From: Aradus depressus
Taxonomy: Eukaryota > Arthropoda > Insecta > Hemiptera > Aradidae
Assembly (NCBI GenBank): GCA_963662175.1
Contig: OY759215.1
Span: 14,559,079 to 14,623,078 of the forward strand
DNA length: 64,000 bases
Reading direction: 5' to 3'
Shown here one piece after another: positions 20,966-32,097 of the stretch (positions are counted from its first letter, which is position 1; the number at the start of each line of letters is the position of its first letter). Both the position numbers and the translations under genes were made by a program. Under the pieces are notes generated by a model. The model was not told the DNA's origin and made no database searches. It was given only the letters and a program-made list of their open reading frames with translations.

Positions 20966-22998
20966 CGCATAGGCGAGGGCAGACAAAGAGACAAGGAGTA
21001 GTACATTTTGGAGCTTGGGGCTACAGGATGAGTTGAGAAACAGTGACTTTAGAGTAGAGAGAAGGGAGAGAGAATCGGGAGGGGGGGGGGGGGGGGGGGG
21101 GTTCCCTAAAGTCAAATAGAAACCCGAAACCAGAACATATGTGGGGAGAGAGAGTGTAAGTGTGAGTGTGTGGTAGGAACGCGGCCTTCTGCCATGGCCC
21201 CAGGAGTAAACCTAGGTTCCATCTGTCAACTTGTCTTCCTTGGGACCCAACCCAACAACCGTCTGCCAACTCCTGGAGCCTCGGTACACATACCCACTTA
21301 AAACAGAATTTCTTAACTGATAAGAGAACTACAAACAATATCTGGTCCTTATCAGAAAAGTCGTACCTACAAAATCAATCCACCGTTTGGGTTAAAAAAC
21401 AATAGTTGACTGAATTAGCGGCTTCTGATTTTTATCACACTAGTCCAGTGCAATTAGTCATTATAAATATTTCCGGTTTTTCATGGTTTGGATTTCTAAT
21501 GCCATAAACTAAAAAGTTTACCCATTGAAAATTACCGCAACTTTGAAAATTCGTAAAAAAAAATGTTTTTTAATTTTTTAAAAATCACAACGAAAAATAC
21601 AATTATCGGAATTTTAAAATATTTCTTTTAAGAAAATAATGATTGTTATAGTTTTCGAGTTTGTTTATAAAGAGTTTGTAAAAAAATTAAACTTTTAAAA
21701 ATTAATTTGAAGATGGCAGAAGCTCCAAAAAGAGAAAAAATGAATATAGCTGTAAAAGGAATATACTATTGTAGAAGTAACATCATTTTCATGTTAGTAT
21801 CCTTGAAAAAAAAAAAAAAAATACAATAGCGGAAAGTTTCAAAGGATAAACTTTTTACTTTTTAGAATAAGAAATTCAAAAAAACCGGAAACATTCAAAT
21901 CCATTCATTATAGGACTACACATAATTTTGTGTTTAATTACATCGGCACTTCTAGAAACAAAATATTTTATTTTCCGTTGTTCCGTCATGGCAACAGTTG
22001 CGACCAACATTATAAGGTAAAAAAAACAATAGTTTATTGATAGTCTTTTAGCATTTTTCTCTATAATTAATCCATTTTCCTGTTCCAAACCAAGTCACCT
22101 CATAATGGAAATTGGAACAGTTTAACCCGACGAAGAGGGAAATTAGAAATTATTCTCAAAATAACACATGTGAGATAGAGGCCCTTGAACGTACAACTTA
22201 GCAGATAAATGAGTTACTCTTAATGAACGTAGCAAGTAAATGCATTAAGATGGAACACCTAATTGTATTTTGAATTTTACAAAACGTAATTCTCTAGATC
22301 TACTCAAATGTGTTCAGCACCTGAAAGACAGTAATATTCGTAGACAGTTCGATGAAATCAAATTCTAATCAAAAGCAACGGAGTGAGTAAAAGTACTTGG
22401 AAGCAGGAACTCACTCACTTCTAAAATCCTTCTTTATCTCCCAGAGTAATTATAGAGAGTATAATAATATTATACTCTAATAATAATAATAATAATAATA
22501 AATTAATTTATTAATAATAATAATAATATTAATTTATCAATAATAATAAATAATCATCATATTATGATGATTGAAGAATAGTTACACCAAAATTAAACGT
22601 TTGCAAGTTTTAACAACAGGAGTATTTCCAAGAAATTAATTTTGTTTTTTGAAATGTCATCACAATTTGACGACTAAAATTTTAAAGCAGCTTTTTAATG
22701 GTATGAAGAGAATATAATATAACTCTTAATCTGGGGGCAAGTTAAAAGGTAATTAAGTAATATATACATTAAAATAAGGTTTTAAAAGGTGGATAATCTT
22801 GAAAACTGATTACTGGAGTTTATGTGCGATAAGTTGGTGGAGTAATTAAGGTCAGTTAGCGAGTGTTATAGTTACAGAATTAAAGAGGCGAGTGCAAGGT
22901 CAGCTCCGACTAAGATATTCTCTAAATGGTACTTTAGGGGTGTGGCGATAAGAACTCATCCAAAGACATCACCTTGACCTGTCTTAATATTCCCAACT
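20966..22998. other. Unassigned, with G21 run and AAT microsatellite
   Basis: A G21 run at 21081-21101 sits next to GAGAGA and GTGTGAGTGTG tracts. An (AAT/ATA)n microsatellite lies at about 22478-22560. Open frames at 21021-21405 read through the G/C run on both strands and are not supported as genes. Confidence 0.45.
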
Positions 22999-23070
22999 GA
23001 GTTCACACTAAAAAAGTCGGCGGTGAATCATAGACAATGTACTTCCCCACAATGAAATAATCAATTAACT
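22999..23070 (-). repeat. Repeat C end fragment beside the palindrome
   Basis: GGCGGTGAATCATAGACAAT, GTACTTCCCCACAATGAAAT and AATCAATTAACTTG are the minus-strand repeat C end; the fragment continues into the left arm of the palindrome at 23071-23362. Confidence 0.7.
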
Positions 23071-23362
23071 TGATGGTCTCCCTCTGAAACCGCCATTTGA
23101 GCTACAAATCAATATGATACTTAACATTTTTTGCAGAGATATTGTGAAACACTCAATAAAAAATAAAGAAAAATGTGTTTTAAAAAAAAATATTTTCTAT
23201 TTCACAAAATATATATTATATATTTTGTGAAATAGAAAATATTTTTTTTTTTAACATACATTTTTCTTTATTTTTTATTGAGTGTTCACAATATCTCTGC
23301 AAAAAATGTTAAGTATCATATTGATTTGTAGCCCAAATGGCGGTTTCAGAGGGAGACCATCA
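23071..23362. repeat. 292-bp near-perfect palindrome, no spacer
   Basis: From TGATGGTCTCCCTCTG at the left to CAGAGGGAGACCATCA at the right, each 146-bp arm is the reverse complement of the other with only a handful of differences, and the axis falls at 23216/23217 within ATATATATTATATATT. Each arm joins a piece of repeat C to a piece of the GCAGAGATATTGTGAAACAC family also seen at 44518-44540. Because both joined pieces are mirrored, the whole segment was duplicated in inverted orientation rather than being one element's own terminal repeats. Confidence 0.93.
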
Positions 23363-23445
23363 TATTGGAAATGATTACATATGATTATAATATGGATATG
23401 GCAATGGATTATGATATAGATTGGATGTAATCAATATATTATAAT

Positions 23446-23575
23446 ATGGGAGTACTTTCGATAGACGCCATAGGACGCATCATGGATACTCAGGTCCAAG
23501 GAGCCAGATCACGAGGAAGACCACGGCTGAGGTGGACTGTGGTGAAGAAGGATGCTGTGGAACAAATACATGACA
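23446..23575 (+). pseudogene. LINE-type C-terminal fragment (GRPRLRW motif)
   Basis: The frame gives IGRIMDTQVQGARSRGRPRL followed by RWTVVKKDAVEQI. The pattern G-x-R-S/R-R-G-R-P-R-x-R-W, followed by an acidic/basic VxxD segment, is the well-known end of many non-LTR retrotransposon reverse transcriptase proteins (often mis-annotated as host genes). Only about 40 codons remain before the sequence turns into repeat C at about 23576. It begins directly after an AT-rich ATGGATATGG tract and has no upstream RT domain. Confidence 0.65.
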
Positions 23576-23732
23576 CGAAATTTTATATATTTATACAGAT
23601 CATTAGGAAGAAACCTGTTAATTTTCAGCCAAATTTGTGAAAAAAGGAGGGGGAGGGCAGCTTAAAAGAAAGCCTAAATACTGCTGATAGAGTGAATGTA
23701 CCGTCACAAGACTCTAAATGTGGAATGAGAAG
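23576..23732 (+). repeat. Repeat C internal fragment
   Basis: CACGAAATTTTATATATTTA, CTGTTAATTTTCAGCC and TAGAGTGAATGTACCGTCAC match the internal blocks of repeat C in plus orientation. Confidence 0.6.
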
Positions 23733-23740
23733 TAAGACAT

Positions 23741-23937
23741 TTTTTTTTTGGCTTTATGTACGATGCATTGTGTCCATGTCAATGTGTTATCTAGTTTTTT
23801 AAGACATCCATGGCCCCAGGAGGGAGTTCTATCTACAAAATAAAACTCACTTCCCGACGGGATTCGAACCCGCAAACCATGGTGAAACCATGCGACTAAA
23901 GCCCTACGCTCTAGCCCGCACGGCTACCATGGCCCCC
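23741..23937 (-). mobile_element. SINE-B, complete copy with target duplication
   Basis: Minus-strand copy: poly(T) at the left, GACATCCATGGCCCCAGGAG, CGGGATTCGAACCCGCAAAC (B box) and TACGCTCTAGCCCGCACGGC with TACCATGGCCCC at the head. TAAGACAT lies on both sides (23733-23740 and 23938-23945) as a target-site duplication. The tRNA-like head has A box TAGCCGTGCGG and B box GGTTTGCGGGTTCGAATCC on the reverse strand. Pol III transcription and LINE-dependent retroposition are inferred from the class. Confidence 0.88.
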
Positions 23938-24254
23938 TAAGACATCTTAAAATCAGTATTTGAAAGCAAATATTTCAAACTGTGTAAGTATACAAGCTGA
24001 TCCTTTCTTCTTTGTGAGGCTAAAAAGCGAAACTTATCAGTATGTAGTAGTGCAATATATCAGTCTAACAACCCGACAAATCGTCGTAGAGCTATGTAAA
24101 AGGATTGGAAAACACTTGAGTAAACTTAGTGGAGCTGAGAAGTTAGTGGAATAGTTTGGTAAATGTGGCTGCACTCAAGCGGAAGGAACTAAAGTGTGTG
24201 AAAAGTGGGTACCGTCACGTTGCAGCCAAGTCTCTCCACACAACACCTAAGGCC

Positions 24255-24340
24255 CCGGGGATGGAAGTTCGGGATTCGAACCCGCAACCATGATAATAAC
24301 ATGCGGCCAAAGCCCTACGCTCTAGCCCGCCCAGCCACGA
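24255..24340 (-). mobile_element. SINE-B head fragment
   Basis: GGATTCGAACCCGCAACCAT and CCCTACGCTCTAGCCCGCCC match the tRNA-like head of SINE-B; the body and poly(A) are missing. It could be mistaken for a tRNA gene. Confidence 0.75.
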
Positions 24341-25017
24341 TCAATTTTTTCAAAATTTGGTTGAAGTATCATCCGTAAGGACGACACCTATTAATTGTCT
24401 GCTAAATATAAAGGAGGGGAGACTTACACAAACATCCGATTATAATTGTATTGACATGAAATTTTATTAGGAATATCCAGGACATAATAAGAGACAATAA
24501 CGGTCGTAACTTAAGGATGAAGTTAGTGTTAAGCTCGAAAGTCTGAACAGAATCGTGTATGTGTCTCTTAGACTTATCTGAGAAGCTTCATGTGCCATAT
24601 TTTCGGTAAATCTTCCATAGGAACCCCTTTTCCACAGTTAATTATGATCTGAAGAAAGGGCGAGGAATCAACTCGAAATATTATCCGAAAAAAGTGAAAA
24701 TATGTCAAAGCTTTTCTAAAAATATCTGAAAGTCTGACCAAAAAAAGTTTAGGGGTTGCATGGAAATTTGTCTCGGTAATTGCCGTTCCGAAAGCCTAGT
24801 TGGTTGGTAAGACTGGTATAGTTTGTTGACTGTGGATCAGCCTTATCGTCACATTACAGCCAGTTCCCCTCTCCACACCCTTTTCAGAATATATCACTTA
24901 CTCAGGCGGCTGACACTGCATCCCAGATAACAACCTCCGTTAATTCATCTTAACTTTCCCAGCCAACTTATCTTCACTTTGGGATGTGATAAAAATTAAC
25001 CACGTACACAAATGTAC
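24341..25017. other. Repeat C remnants and a hammerhead-like motif
   Basis: 24350-24480 resembles internal repeat C (GGACGACACCTATTAATTGT). At 24649-24679 CTGAAGA, an imperfect GAG...CTC hairpin and GAAAT follow each other. Otherwise unassigned. Confidence 0.45.
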
Positions 25018-25210
25018 AAGGCCGAAGTTCTTAAGTTGTGAAAAAACCTTGAGCACGCCGTCCTTCGGATGGGACGTTAAGGCCTGTACGATGTCAGGTA
25101 TTCGTTGTCCAACGGAGTCAGGCTCTTGTCCAACAGAGCGACGAAAAAGCGCTATCATAGTAGGCGATATGACCTCGCTGTTGTAGCCCGGGCATGAGTC
25201 ATACTAACAA
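25018..25210 (+). mobile_element. SINE-A, 5'-truncated copy
   Basis: Lacks the tRNA head; starts in the AGTTGTGAAAAAACCTTGAG region, then CACGCCGTCCTTCGGATGGG, CCTGTACGATGTCAGGTATT, AGCGCTATCATAGTAGGCGA and CCCGGGCATGAGTCATACTA with tail ACTAACAAAT. Confidence 0.8.
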
Positions 25211-25224
25211 ATATAAAATTACTT

Positions 25225-25450
25225 GATGGGTGCTTGTGAATCCTCATACTAAATTTTGTGTTGATATTACATCGGCAGTTATTAGGGTATTAGCTTTTGT
25301 GTTCTATCTACATCGATTTGGCTGAAAATTATTAGGTGTCCGTCCTTAAGTGGTAATGGATATGGGGTTTTTCAAACAATCAGAAGAGATTTTTTTTTTC
25401 ATTTTTGGTCCGAAAAGATGAAATTCCGGTAAAAACTTAAATTTCTGGCC
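25225..25450 (-). repeat. Repeat C fragment hosting a SINE-A
   Basis: TCCTCATACTAAATTTTGTG, CATCGGCAGTTATTAGGGTA and a right edge TTTCTGGCCGATTACATGAT match repeat C in minus orientation. The SINE-A at 25463-25798 landed in its terminal GATTACAT segment. Confidence 0.7.
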
Positions 25451-25462
25451 GATTACATGATA

Positions 25463-25798
25463 GTTAGTTATTATGACTCATGGTCGGGCTTTAACTACGA
25501 GGTCATATCGCCACTATGGTGGACATGAGCCCCACTCTACTGTGGGAGTCCTAAATTTTGCCTACCCTAAATTTTTATTCACGTAGGGCAGAGGTCTTTA
25601 ACGAGTACCTGACATCGTACAGGCTCGGGACCATCGCTTAACGTCCCATCCGAAGGACGGCGTCCTTAAGTTTATTTTACCTCCCAGATAAAATAAACTA
25701 AGGGCCTCGGTTGGGTTTCGAACCCACGACCTTGAGCTCTTTTATTTTGTTATAATTTCAAGGCAAGCCTGCATACCGCTTAGCTACCGGCGCCCTCT
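25463..25798 (-). mobile_element. SINE-A, full-length copy with 12-bp target duplication
   Basis: Complete minus-strand copy from tail GTTAGTTATTATGACTCATG to head CTTAGCTACCGGCGCCCTC-like. GATTACATGATA lies on both sides (25451-25462 and 25799-25810). The A/B box interval contains an extra TTTATTTTGTTATAATTTCA insert between the two boxes. The tail is of the AATAACTAAC type rather than AACCT. Confidence 0.92.
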
Positions 25799-26003
25799 GA
25801 TTACATGATATAAATATATAAATTAAAAACAATGCAATAAATAGTAGAATTTAAAAAGTAAAAAAATATCAAGATTTAAAAAATAAGAGATGGGACTTAA
25901 CTGAAACCGACTAACTTTCCATGAACTGAAGTTTGAAGTTTGGTTTAAAGTCCTCATGTACTCCCAATTAGGGCAAGAAGGACGAGCCCTCTACAGGTTA
26001 CAG

Positions 26004-26017
26004 CCCCCCCCCCCCCC
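26004..26017. repeat. C14 homopolymer
   Basis: A run of 14 C in a pyrimidine-rich context, one of several long G/C runs in the window. Confidence 0.9.
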
Positions 26018-26208
26018 TTTTTAGCTCTAAAATCGACTGTTGAAATGGCATTTTTTTCTTAAATTTATTCAACTTATTTTCAATTGAACAAATTAAAGAA
26101 AAAATAACCGGCATTTCAAATGATTCACCGACATTTTTTCACTTCCCTAAGCTATTATATAAGGGAAGTTATGAAATCGGTAAAAACATGGACTAGTAAT
26201 GTAATGGA

Positions 26209-26554
26209 GGTTAGGTTAGGTTTTATGACTCATGCCCGGGCTTTAACTACGAGGTCATATCGCCTACTACCAGAGCGCTCTTTCGTCACTCTGGTGGACA
26301 TGAGCCCGACTCTACTGTGGGAGTCCTAAATTTTGCCTACCCTAAATTTTTATTCATCTAGGGTAGGGGTCTTTAACGAGTACCTGACATCGTACAGGCT
26401 CGGGACCATCGCTTAACGTCCCATCCGAAGGACGGCGTGCTTAAGTTTATTTTACCTCCCAGATAAAATAAACTAAGGGCCTCGGTCGGGCTACGAACCC
26501 ACGACCTTGAGCTCAGAAGTCAAGCACGCATACCACTGAGCTACCGGCGCCCTC
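26209..26554 (-). mobile_element. SINE-A, full-length copy with TTAGG-type tail
   Basis: Flanked by TAATGTAATGGA on both sides (26197-26208 and 26555-26566). On the element's own strand it begins GAGGGCGCCGGTAGCTCAGT, has B box GGGTTCGTAGCCCG, carries every body block of the family and ends CATGAGTCATAAAACCTAAC followed by CTAACC. It is almost identical to the copy at 34704-35055, so it belongs to the youngest subfamily in the window. A small frame running into it from the left is a by-product. Confidence 0.95.
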
Positions 26555-26569
26555 TAATGTAATGGATAC

Positions 26570-26960
26570 AGAGTCTTAACTCATGTTTCCTCATCCTCTG
26601 ATTACATAAATGTTTGTATGTTCGTGTATAAACACGACAACCCCCGATAGAATGAATGTATCAATTCGACATCTTGTATGTGTATCAAGGACCCATAAGG
26701 ACGACACATCGATTTTCTACCAAATCGGCCAAAGAAAAGGAGATGGATTAAAAGGGTTTTAACAAAAAAAAACTTAAACAGGCGATGTAATGAATGTATC
26801 CAGACAAAATGGCGTATATTCATTCAAAATCACATAAAGAGGACATCGAAATGAGCCGAAAGGAAGAGGAAAAAAGCTGGGGAAAGGCGGGGGTTAACTC
26901 AAAAACCATAATAACTACCAATAAATGTGACACCAAATGTATTATGAGGATTTAGAATTC
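26570..26960 (+). repeat. Repeat C, plus-strand copy
   Basis: AACACGACAACCCCCGATAG, AATGAATGTATCAATTCGAC, AAGGACGACACATCGATTTT, GATGTAATGAATGTATCCAG and TATGAGGATTTAGAATTCCC appear in family order. Confidence 0.7.
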
Positions 26961-26999
26961 CCTGTGTAAGACAACTATTCACATTATTATAATAATTTA

Positions 27000-27512
27000 T
27001 TTTTTATATTTATTAATAATATATATAATTTTCATTCTCACCGTTCAAAAAGAATAATATAATCACAATAAAGAATCGTGTTTCATATCCAAAAACATTA
27101 TTTGATAGAAAGCTTTCATTTTTATTTTTTAGGTAGAGTTCCTCCACACCTAAAGGTCAGTCGAATGTACGTTATTGTTTTATTTATTAATTTATAATTT
27201 TTTATTTATTCATTTATAAATTTTTTTTTATACGTTTTTATTAAATTGAAAAATGTGTCTACTTATTATAAATGTACGTATCTATGTATTAATTTTTTTT
27301 TTTTACTCATATTTTTAAGTATTTATTTATTCAGTTTTTATTAATTTAATTTTACTTTTTTTAATAGTTTTGTTTTTATTACTAATCATACGTGTGTTAG
27401 ACTCAAATAGTTATAAATCTAATTTATAAGCTATCTTAATGTATAAATTCTTTTGACGTATCCTATTACCATGTATTGGTTTAACGGAAATAAATTATTA
27501 TTATTACATTAA
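27000..27512 (+). mobile_element. LINE-G 3' UTR copy
   Basis: Shares AAAACATTATTTGATA and AAGCTTTCATTTTTATTTTT with 17030-17525 and ends TTTTGACGTATCCTATTACC, ATGTATTGGTTTAACGGAAA, TAAATTATTATT. The CTGATGA hairpin block is deleted here. Confidence 0.75.
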
Positions 27513-27944
27513 GCCAAAACGCTCGATTCACCGAGAGTGATTCTCTGACGACTTTCCCTTTTTCGTGAAATTTTATAGTTCTTAATCAAATTAGCTTATG
27601 AAAAAACTATCTTAAAGGGATGAAACTTATTCATTGGCGTTGTTTCACATGTATTTTCTGATAAATATTGAATCCTCTCAAAATGGGATAGAATATCTCT
27701 ATAATACATTATGTATCAAAAATGAACAATATGAGTATAATAGCATTAATTGAAAAGGAATCGATAAACAGACAGGAAGAAACCAATATAGTGAGGTAAA
27801 GTGTATTTCTTTATTAAATAAAAACAAAATACTTGTTTATCTTATATGGCCAAATTCCACAAAAATATACACATAGTCTATCTCAATTTTGAACTTAGTG
27901 CTCACGATGGCTGGCATAACCGAAACCGGTACACATTATGTATT
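27513..27944. other. AT-rich, nothing recognised
   Basis: No gene. Near 27900-27926 CTCACGATGG and ACCGAAACCGGTA echo the motif found in the palindromic insertion at 62589-63275, so the right part is probably a fragment of that family. Confidence 0.45.
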
Positions 27945-28475
27945 AATTTTTGTGGAATAAGACAATACAAAAGTTAAACAAGTTCTTAGTTTTTATTTAT
28001 TTCGAAAAAAAAAATTTATCGAAAAAAGATCACTGAAGACATGAGAATATAAATAGAATTGGAACCTTTTTCTATCATTAAAAACTAAATTAATAATAAT
28101 ATAAATTGAAATTATAACAAAATAAAATTGTAAAAAAATGTATTTTTTATCACTTTAATTGTTATCTTTATGTTAAATGTACCAAGTTTCAAGTTTTTAT
28201 TTCTTTTGGAAGTGACTGAAAAAGCGATCGGCAGATTTGACGTCACCACCACAGATTATTAATTTTAATTAATACTATGGATGGGGAGATAGATTATTAT
28301 AGATAGGAATCACAATAGTTGTTTATAAGTAATATTTTACTTATTCTTTTTTTAATTTATGTTTAAAAAAATGTGTTATCGGATAGCATGATGATAGGGA
28401 TAACCTCGAAAGCCGGCTAGAGTGAAATAATAAAATCTGTGAGAATATGACTTTATTTTATCACCTGTTCGGAGA
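27945..28475 (+). repeat. Repeat D copy
   Basis: Contains CAAAAGTTAAACAAGTTCTT, AAAAAGCGATCGGCAGATTT, TAACCTCGAAAGCCGGCTAG and ATAATAAAATCTGTGAG in the same order as 13467-13870, with an extra AT-rich insert in the middle. Non-coding. Confidence 0.75.
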
Positions 28476-28532
28476 TAGAATGTATTTGTAGAAACTTTTA
28501 TTTTTTATATCTTTAACAAATACCATAGAAAA

Positions 28533-28992
28533 ATGGAAAATGTATCTATCAGAAACCTGGAACTGTATAGGATGAGGTATGGAAAATGTATCCATCAGAA
28601 ACCTGGAACTGTATAGGATGAGGTATGGAAAATGTATCCATCAGAAACCTGGAACTGTATAGGATGAGGTATGGAAAATGTATCCATCAGAAACCTGGAA
28701 CTGTATAGGATGAGGTATGGAAAATGTATCCATCAGAAACCTGGAACTGTATAGGATGAGGTATGGAAAATGTATCCATCAGAAACCTGGAACTGTATAG
28801 GATGAGGTATGGAAAATGTATCCATCAGAAACCTGGAACTGTATAGGATGAGGTATGGAAAATGTATCCATCAGAAACCTGGAACTGTATAGGATGAGGT
28901 ATGGAAAATGTATCCATCAGAAACCTGGAACTGTATAGGATGAGGTATGGAAAATGTATCCATCAGAAACCTGGAACTGTATAGGATGAGGT
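28533..28992. repeat. Minisatellite, 46-bp unit, 10 copies, nearly perfect
   Basis: Units start ATGGAAAATGTATCCATCAG every 46 bases at 28533, 28579, 28625 and so on to 28947. Nine copies look identical; the first differs by a single T for C (TATCTATC). The array ends abruptly in ATGGAAAAAAAAAA. No spacer sequence separates the units, which rules out a CRISPR array. Near-identity means very recent expansion or homogenisation. Confidence 0.97.
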
Positions 28993-29055
28993 ATGGAAAA
29001 AAAAAATATAAAAGCTTTTAAAGGCAGAATTTACAAAAAATATATATACTCGTAT

Positions 29056-30162
29056 GTGATATGGCCATAACAAGAGCCTTATACCAACCACTTTTGTACA
29101 GATCACTCTCCAAGTCCCCCCTCTCAAAACTATTTCATACTGGCATTACTACGTACATGAAAGTGATGTGTTGACATCAAAGGTTTTCATTGTTTCATTG
29201 TACAGAGTAATTCTGAGAATGCTATGAATTGAGACCCTCCCCTAAACCCCCTCTTCCCTTAAGGCATTAACCCTGAAATTTGACAGGTTATGTCCCTTAT
29301 TGGGTTTTGACTTTAAATATGAAATTTCATGTCGATACGTTTATTACATTGGAAGTTATTGGGGTTTTGTGTTGAGCCGCCCTCTGATTCCCCTTCCCTT
29401 AGTCGATTCCACTGAAAATTAAAAAGAACTTATGGGGTTTTGAATTCACATATAAAATTTTGTGTCGATATATTAATTACAACGGCATTTATTAGAGTTA
29501 TTGAGTAAAGCCTTCACCCTCTCCCCCTTCCCTTTGGTCGATTTGGCTGAAAATCAATAGGTGACGTAGTTAGAGGGTTCTGGATTCACATATAAAATTT
29601 CGTGTCGATACATTCATTTTATCGGTGGTAATCGTGTTCACAGATGCACACACAGACTTTTTTTTTCATATTTAGAATTTAAAGGTCGGAAAACATGAAA
29701 TTCTCCTGAAAATTCCGTAACGGTCCTGTAATTCTGTCCCTCCATCTCTCACATTCATTTCATACTGGCGTTACTGGTTATATGAAAGTAACGTGCTAGT
29801 GACAATGGATTGTTGTTGTTTCATTGTACAGCGTAACCCTCAGAGTGACCATTCATATACCCAGCAGTAATGCCAGTTTGAAATGAATTTGAAGAGGGAT
29901 GAGGAAAGGATGGGGTGTTATCTACAGAGGTTGGTACAGGAGAGTCCATTCGATAAAAAGGAAGCTAATAAAACCCCTAAAAGGGGATTTGGTCACACAC
30001 ATAAAATTTTGTGTCGATACATTCAGTCTATAGAAGTTTTTTTTTCGTATTTGGTATCTAGAGGTCGGAAAACATGAAATTCAGTTGTAAACTCCGCATC
30101 GAATTTTTGACCGATTATATAAATGCCTCCATACTTCGTATACCTGGTGAAGTAAAAATCTA
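29056..30162. repeat. Mosaic of repeat C (minus) and a MITE-like family
   Basis: 29056-29220 and 29735-29880 carry the CATACTGGCATTACT / CATACTGGCGTTACTG family (repeat F), whose start TATGGCCATAACA also appears at 30345 and 36905. 29225-29720 and 29970-30140 carry minus-strand repeat C blocks (CATATAAAATTTTGTGTCGA, TTATCGTGTTCACAG, CGATTATATAAATGCCTCCA). Insertions within insertions make exact borders uncertain. Confidence 0.6.
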
Positions 30163-30215
30163 AGGGCCTCGGCCGGTTTTCGAATCCGCGCTCCCGAGCT
30201 CAGCTCAGGTCGTGA
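30163..30215 (-). mobile_element. SINE-A head fragment
   Basis: TCTAAGGGCCTCGGCCGGTT, TTCGAATCCGCGCTCCCGAG and CTCAGCTCAG are the B-box side of SINE-A. Nothing else of the element is present. Confidence 0.65.
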
Positions 30216-30913
30216 AATCCTGTTAAATTTTCACTCCTTCTCTCAAACCACTTTGAGGAACTTTTGAACCCTCATATAAAATTTCCTGTTGATATATTAA
30301 TCAAATCGACAGTTTGTAAGGTTCTTGAATAAAAACCTTATTTGATATGGCCATAACAGTACTTTCTTATACCAACCACTTTTGTACAGATCCCCCCTCT
30401 CAAATCCATTTTCCCTCCGATCTAGAAACTCTTACTTCCAGGTTTCCCCCCACCACTACAAGCTACAGGCTAGGTCGAGCAAGGATGTCAAGCTTCCTTA
30501 AACATGGGAACTTCAAAGGAGTCTATTGTCTGCTTAGCACTGCCTCACTCGTCCAACCTGTATTCCCCCGTCTTATCATCGCTAGGATGTCCTATAGACA
30601 ATATAACCGCCTCAGGATGAGTTCAAGTTGGGCAAGTGAAACAGGGCTAAAGGTTCAAGACAATGGTTCAAGTTATATAATTGGTCAGAAATTCGATGTT
30701 GAATTTATACCGGAATTTCATGTTTGTGATAACACTCAATATTTGACTTACATAGTGACTTCTGAGTCCTCTATTTTTTTTTTTTTTTTTTTCATTTTCA
30801 AAATTAGGGGCCTGAAAATGAAATTCTGTTGAAAATCAACAAAAAATACGGTTCAAAAGATAGCGAGTAATGCGAAATTATGGTTAGAAAAAAAAAAAAA
30901 AAAATTATCTCTT
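30216..30913. other. Repeat C/F fragments and an unassigned open frame
   Basis: 30230-30345 and 30660-30890 are repeat C remnants; 30345-30420 is the start of repeat F. Between them 30420-30660 is unassigned and lies within a 161-codon plus-strand frame (30347-30832). Since that frame begins and ends inside repeats, I do not call it a gene. Confidence 0.5.
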
Positions 30914-31180
30914 CCTTTAGTTATTGTGACACTCGCCTACTACCAGAGCAACGAAAGAGGTGGGCATGAGCCCCACTCTAGTATGGGAGTCTTAAATTTT
31001 ACTTATCCTAAATTTTTATTCACCGAGGGTAGGTCTTTTAACCTGACATCCCACAGGTTTGGGACCATCGCTTAACGTCTCATCCGAAAGACGTCGAATC
31101 TAAGGGCATCCGCCGTATTGAACTCGTGATCTTGAGCTGAGTAGACAGGTCTGCTACCCCTAAAGTACCGGCGTCCTCAA
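30914..31180 (-). mobile_element. SINE-A, old copy
   Basis: Tail side TAGTTATTGTGACACTCGCC, then CTATCCTAAATTTTTATTCA-like, GTTTGGGACCATCGCTTAAC, and a decayed head ACCCCTAAAGTACCGGCGTC. Many substitutions and small deletions mark it as an older copy than 26209-26554. Confidence 0.8.
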
Positions 31181-31871
31181 TCTTCATATGACGTAAAGAT
31201 CACCTTATGTCTATTTCAATTATTATTTTAAAATAATAATAATAATATTAATAATTGTGGCTACAGTATTTTTTCTCTTTCCCTCTTCCCCAAATTAAAC
31301 TTTGAGTCTTTAAACTTGTTAGTTCATTTTTAATGACTTACAGTGTTATTTAAAATTATTCCTTTGATGTGCTAAGCAAATTACTTTTTTTTTTTTTTTC
31401 ATAAAAAGTCATTTCTCAGGAAAAATAATTTCAAAATGTATTCTAGCATGGCTTTTATTTTGCTTTGAGTTGCTCAAGTTAAATAACATTCAGAGTAATT
31501 TTTATTATTACTTTGCCGTAGGAGAAAGTTATGTAATCAGGATAAAATGTAATTTGGGATTTTGGGTATGTTTTTGTTTTAATTTTAGAGAATTTTCAGT
31601 TTTTTAAATAAATTATTTCCATAATTAACCGTTTGTGATATTAAAAGTACAATATAAAATTATATATAGTTCAAATGTTTATTATCTGATGAATCGAAAA
31701 TGAGAATCGAACCAAAAGAAGGGATGGGGACGAATTGATTGCACTATTTTACCTCAGGCCGTTAAGGATCAGATAATTATAAATTTAGGCTTTTTGTGAA
31801 AAGGCTAGGAGTTATCCGAAAAATAATGAAAATTTGACGTCGGTTTTCTTAGTGAAGTAAATATCTCTCTC
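31181..31871. other. AT-rich, nothing recognised
   Basis: Contains an AAT microsatellite near 31230-31255 and a T15 run near 31386. Confidence 0.5.
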
Positions 31872-32097
31872 GGCGCCCCGAAGAAATTAAGGTGGGCTGG
31901 GAGTGACCGCCGATTGTCGCAGATGGACGGCGGTGGTCGCTCCTAGCCGACCACAGCAACATAATTATTTATATTTTTTGCTTTCATTAAACTTGTTTGG
32001 CCCTCTTTTCTTCGACGATTCGGGCCAATGGGTGTCGTGGCCTCCACCGGAGGTCGGCTACCCTTAAAAAAATAAAATAAAATAAAATAAAAAATAA
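31872..32097 (+). mobile_element. LINE-R 3' UTR, second copy
   Basis: GGTGGGCTGGGAGTGACCGC, GACCACAGCAACATAATTAT, GGGTGTCGTGGCCTCCACCG and GAGGTCGGCTACCC are shared with 4265-4396, ending in an AAAATAAAATAAAAT tail. A duplicated GATGGACGGCGGTGGTCGC segment is present only here. It is a severely 5'-truncated insertion: no coding sequence precedes it beyond a few codons. Confidence 0.85.

Noticed and set aside
28533..28992. Regularly spaced repeats that could suggest a CRISPR array
   Set aside because: Units are contiguous 46-mers with no variable spacers, the context is eukaryotic repeats and no cas genes are present. The same applies to 35753-36187, 40188-40466 and 60868-61283.
30347..30832. 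161-codon plus-strand frame as a gene
   Set aside because: It starts in repeat F and ends in repeat C; the unassigned middle part has no recognised domain.
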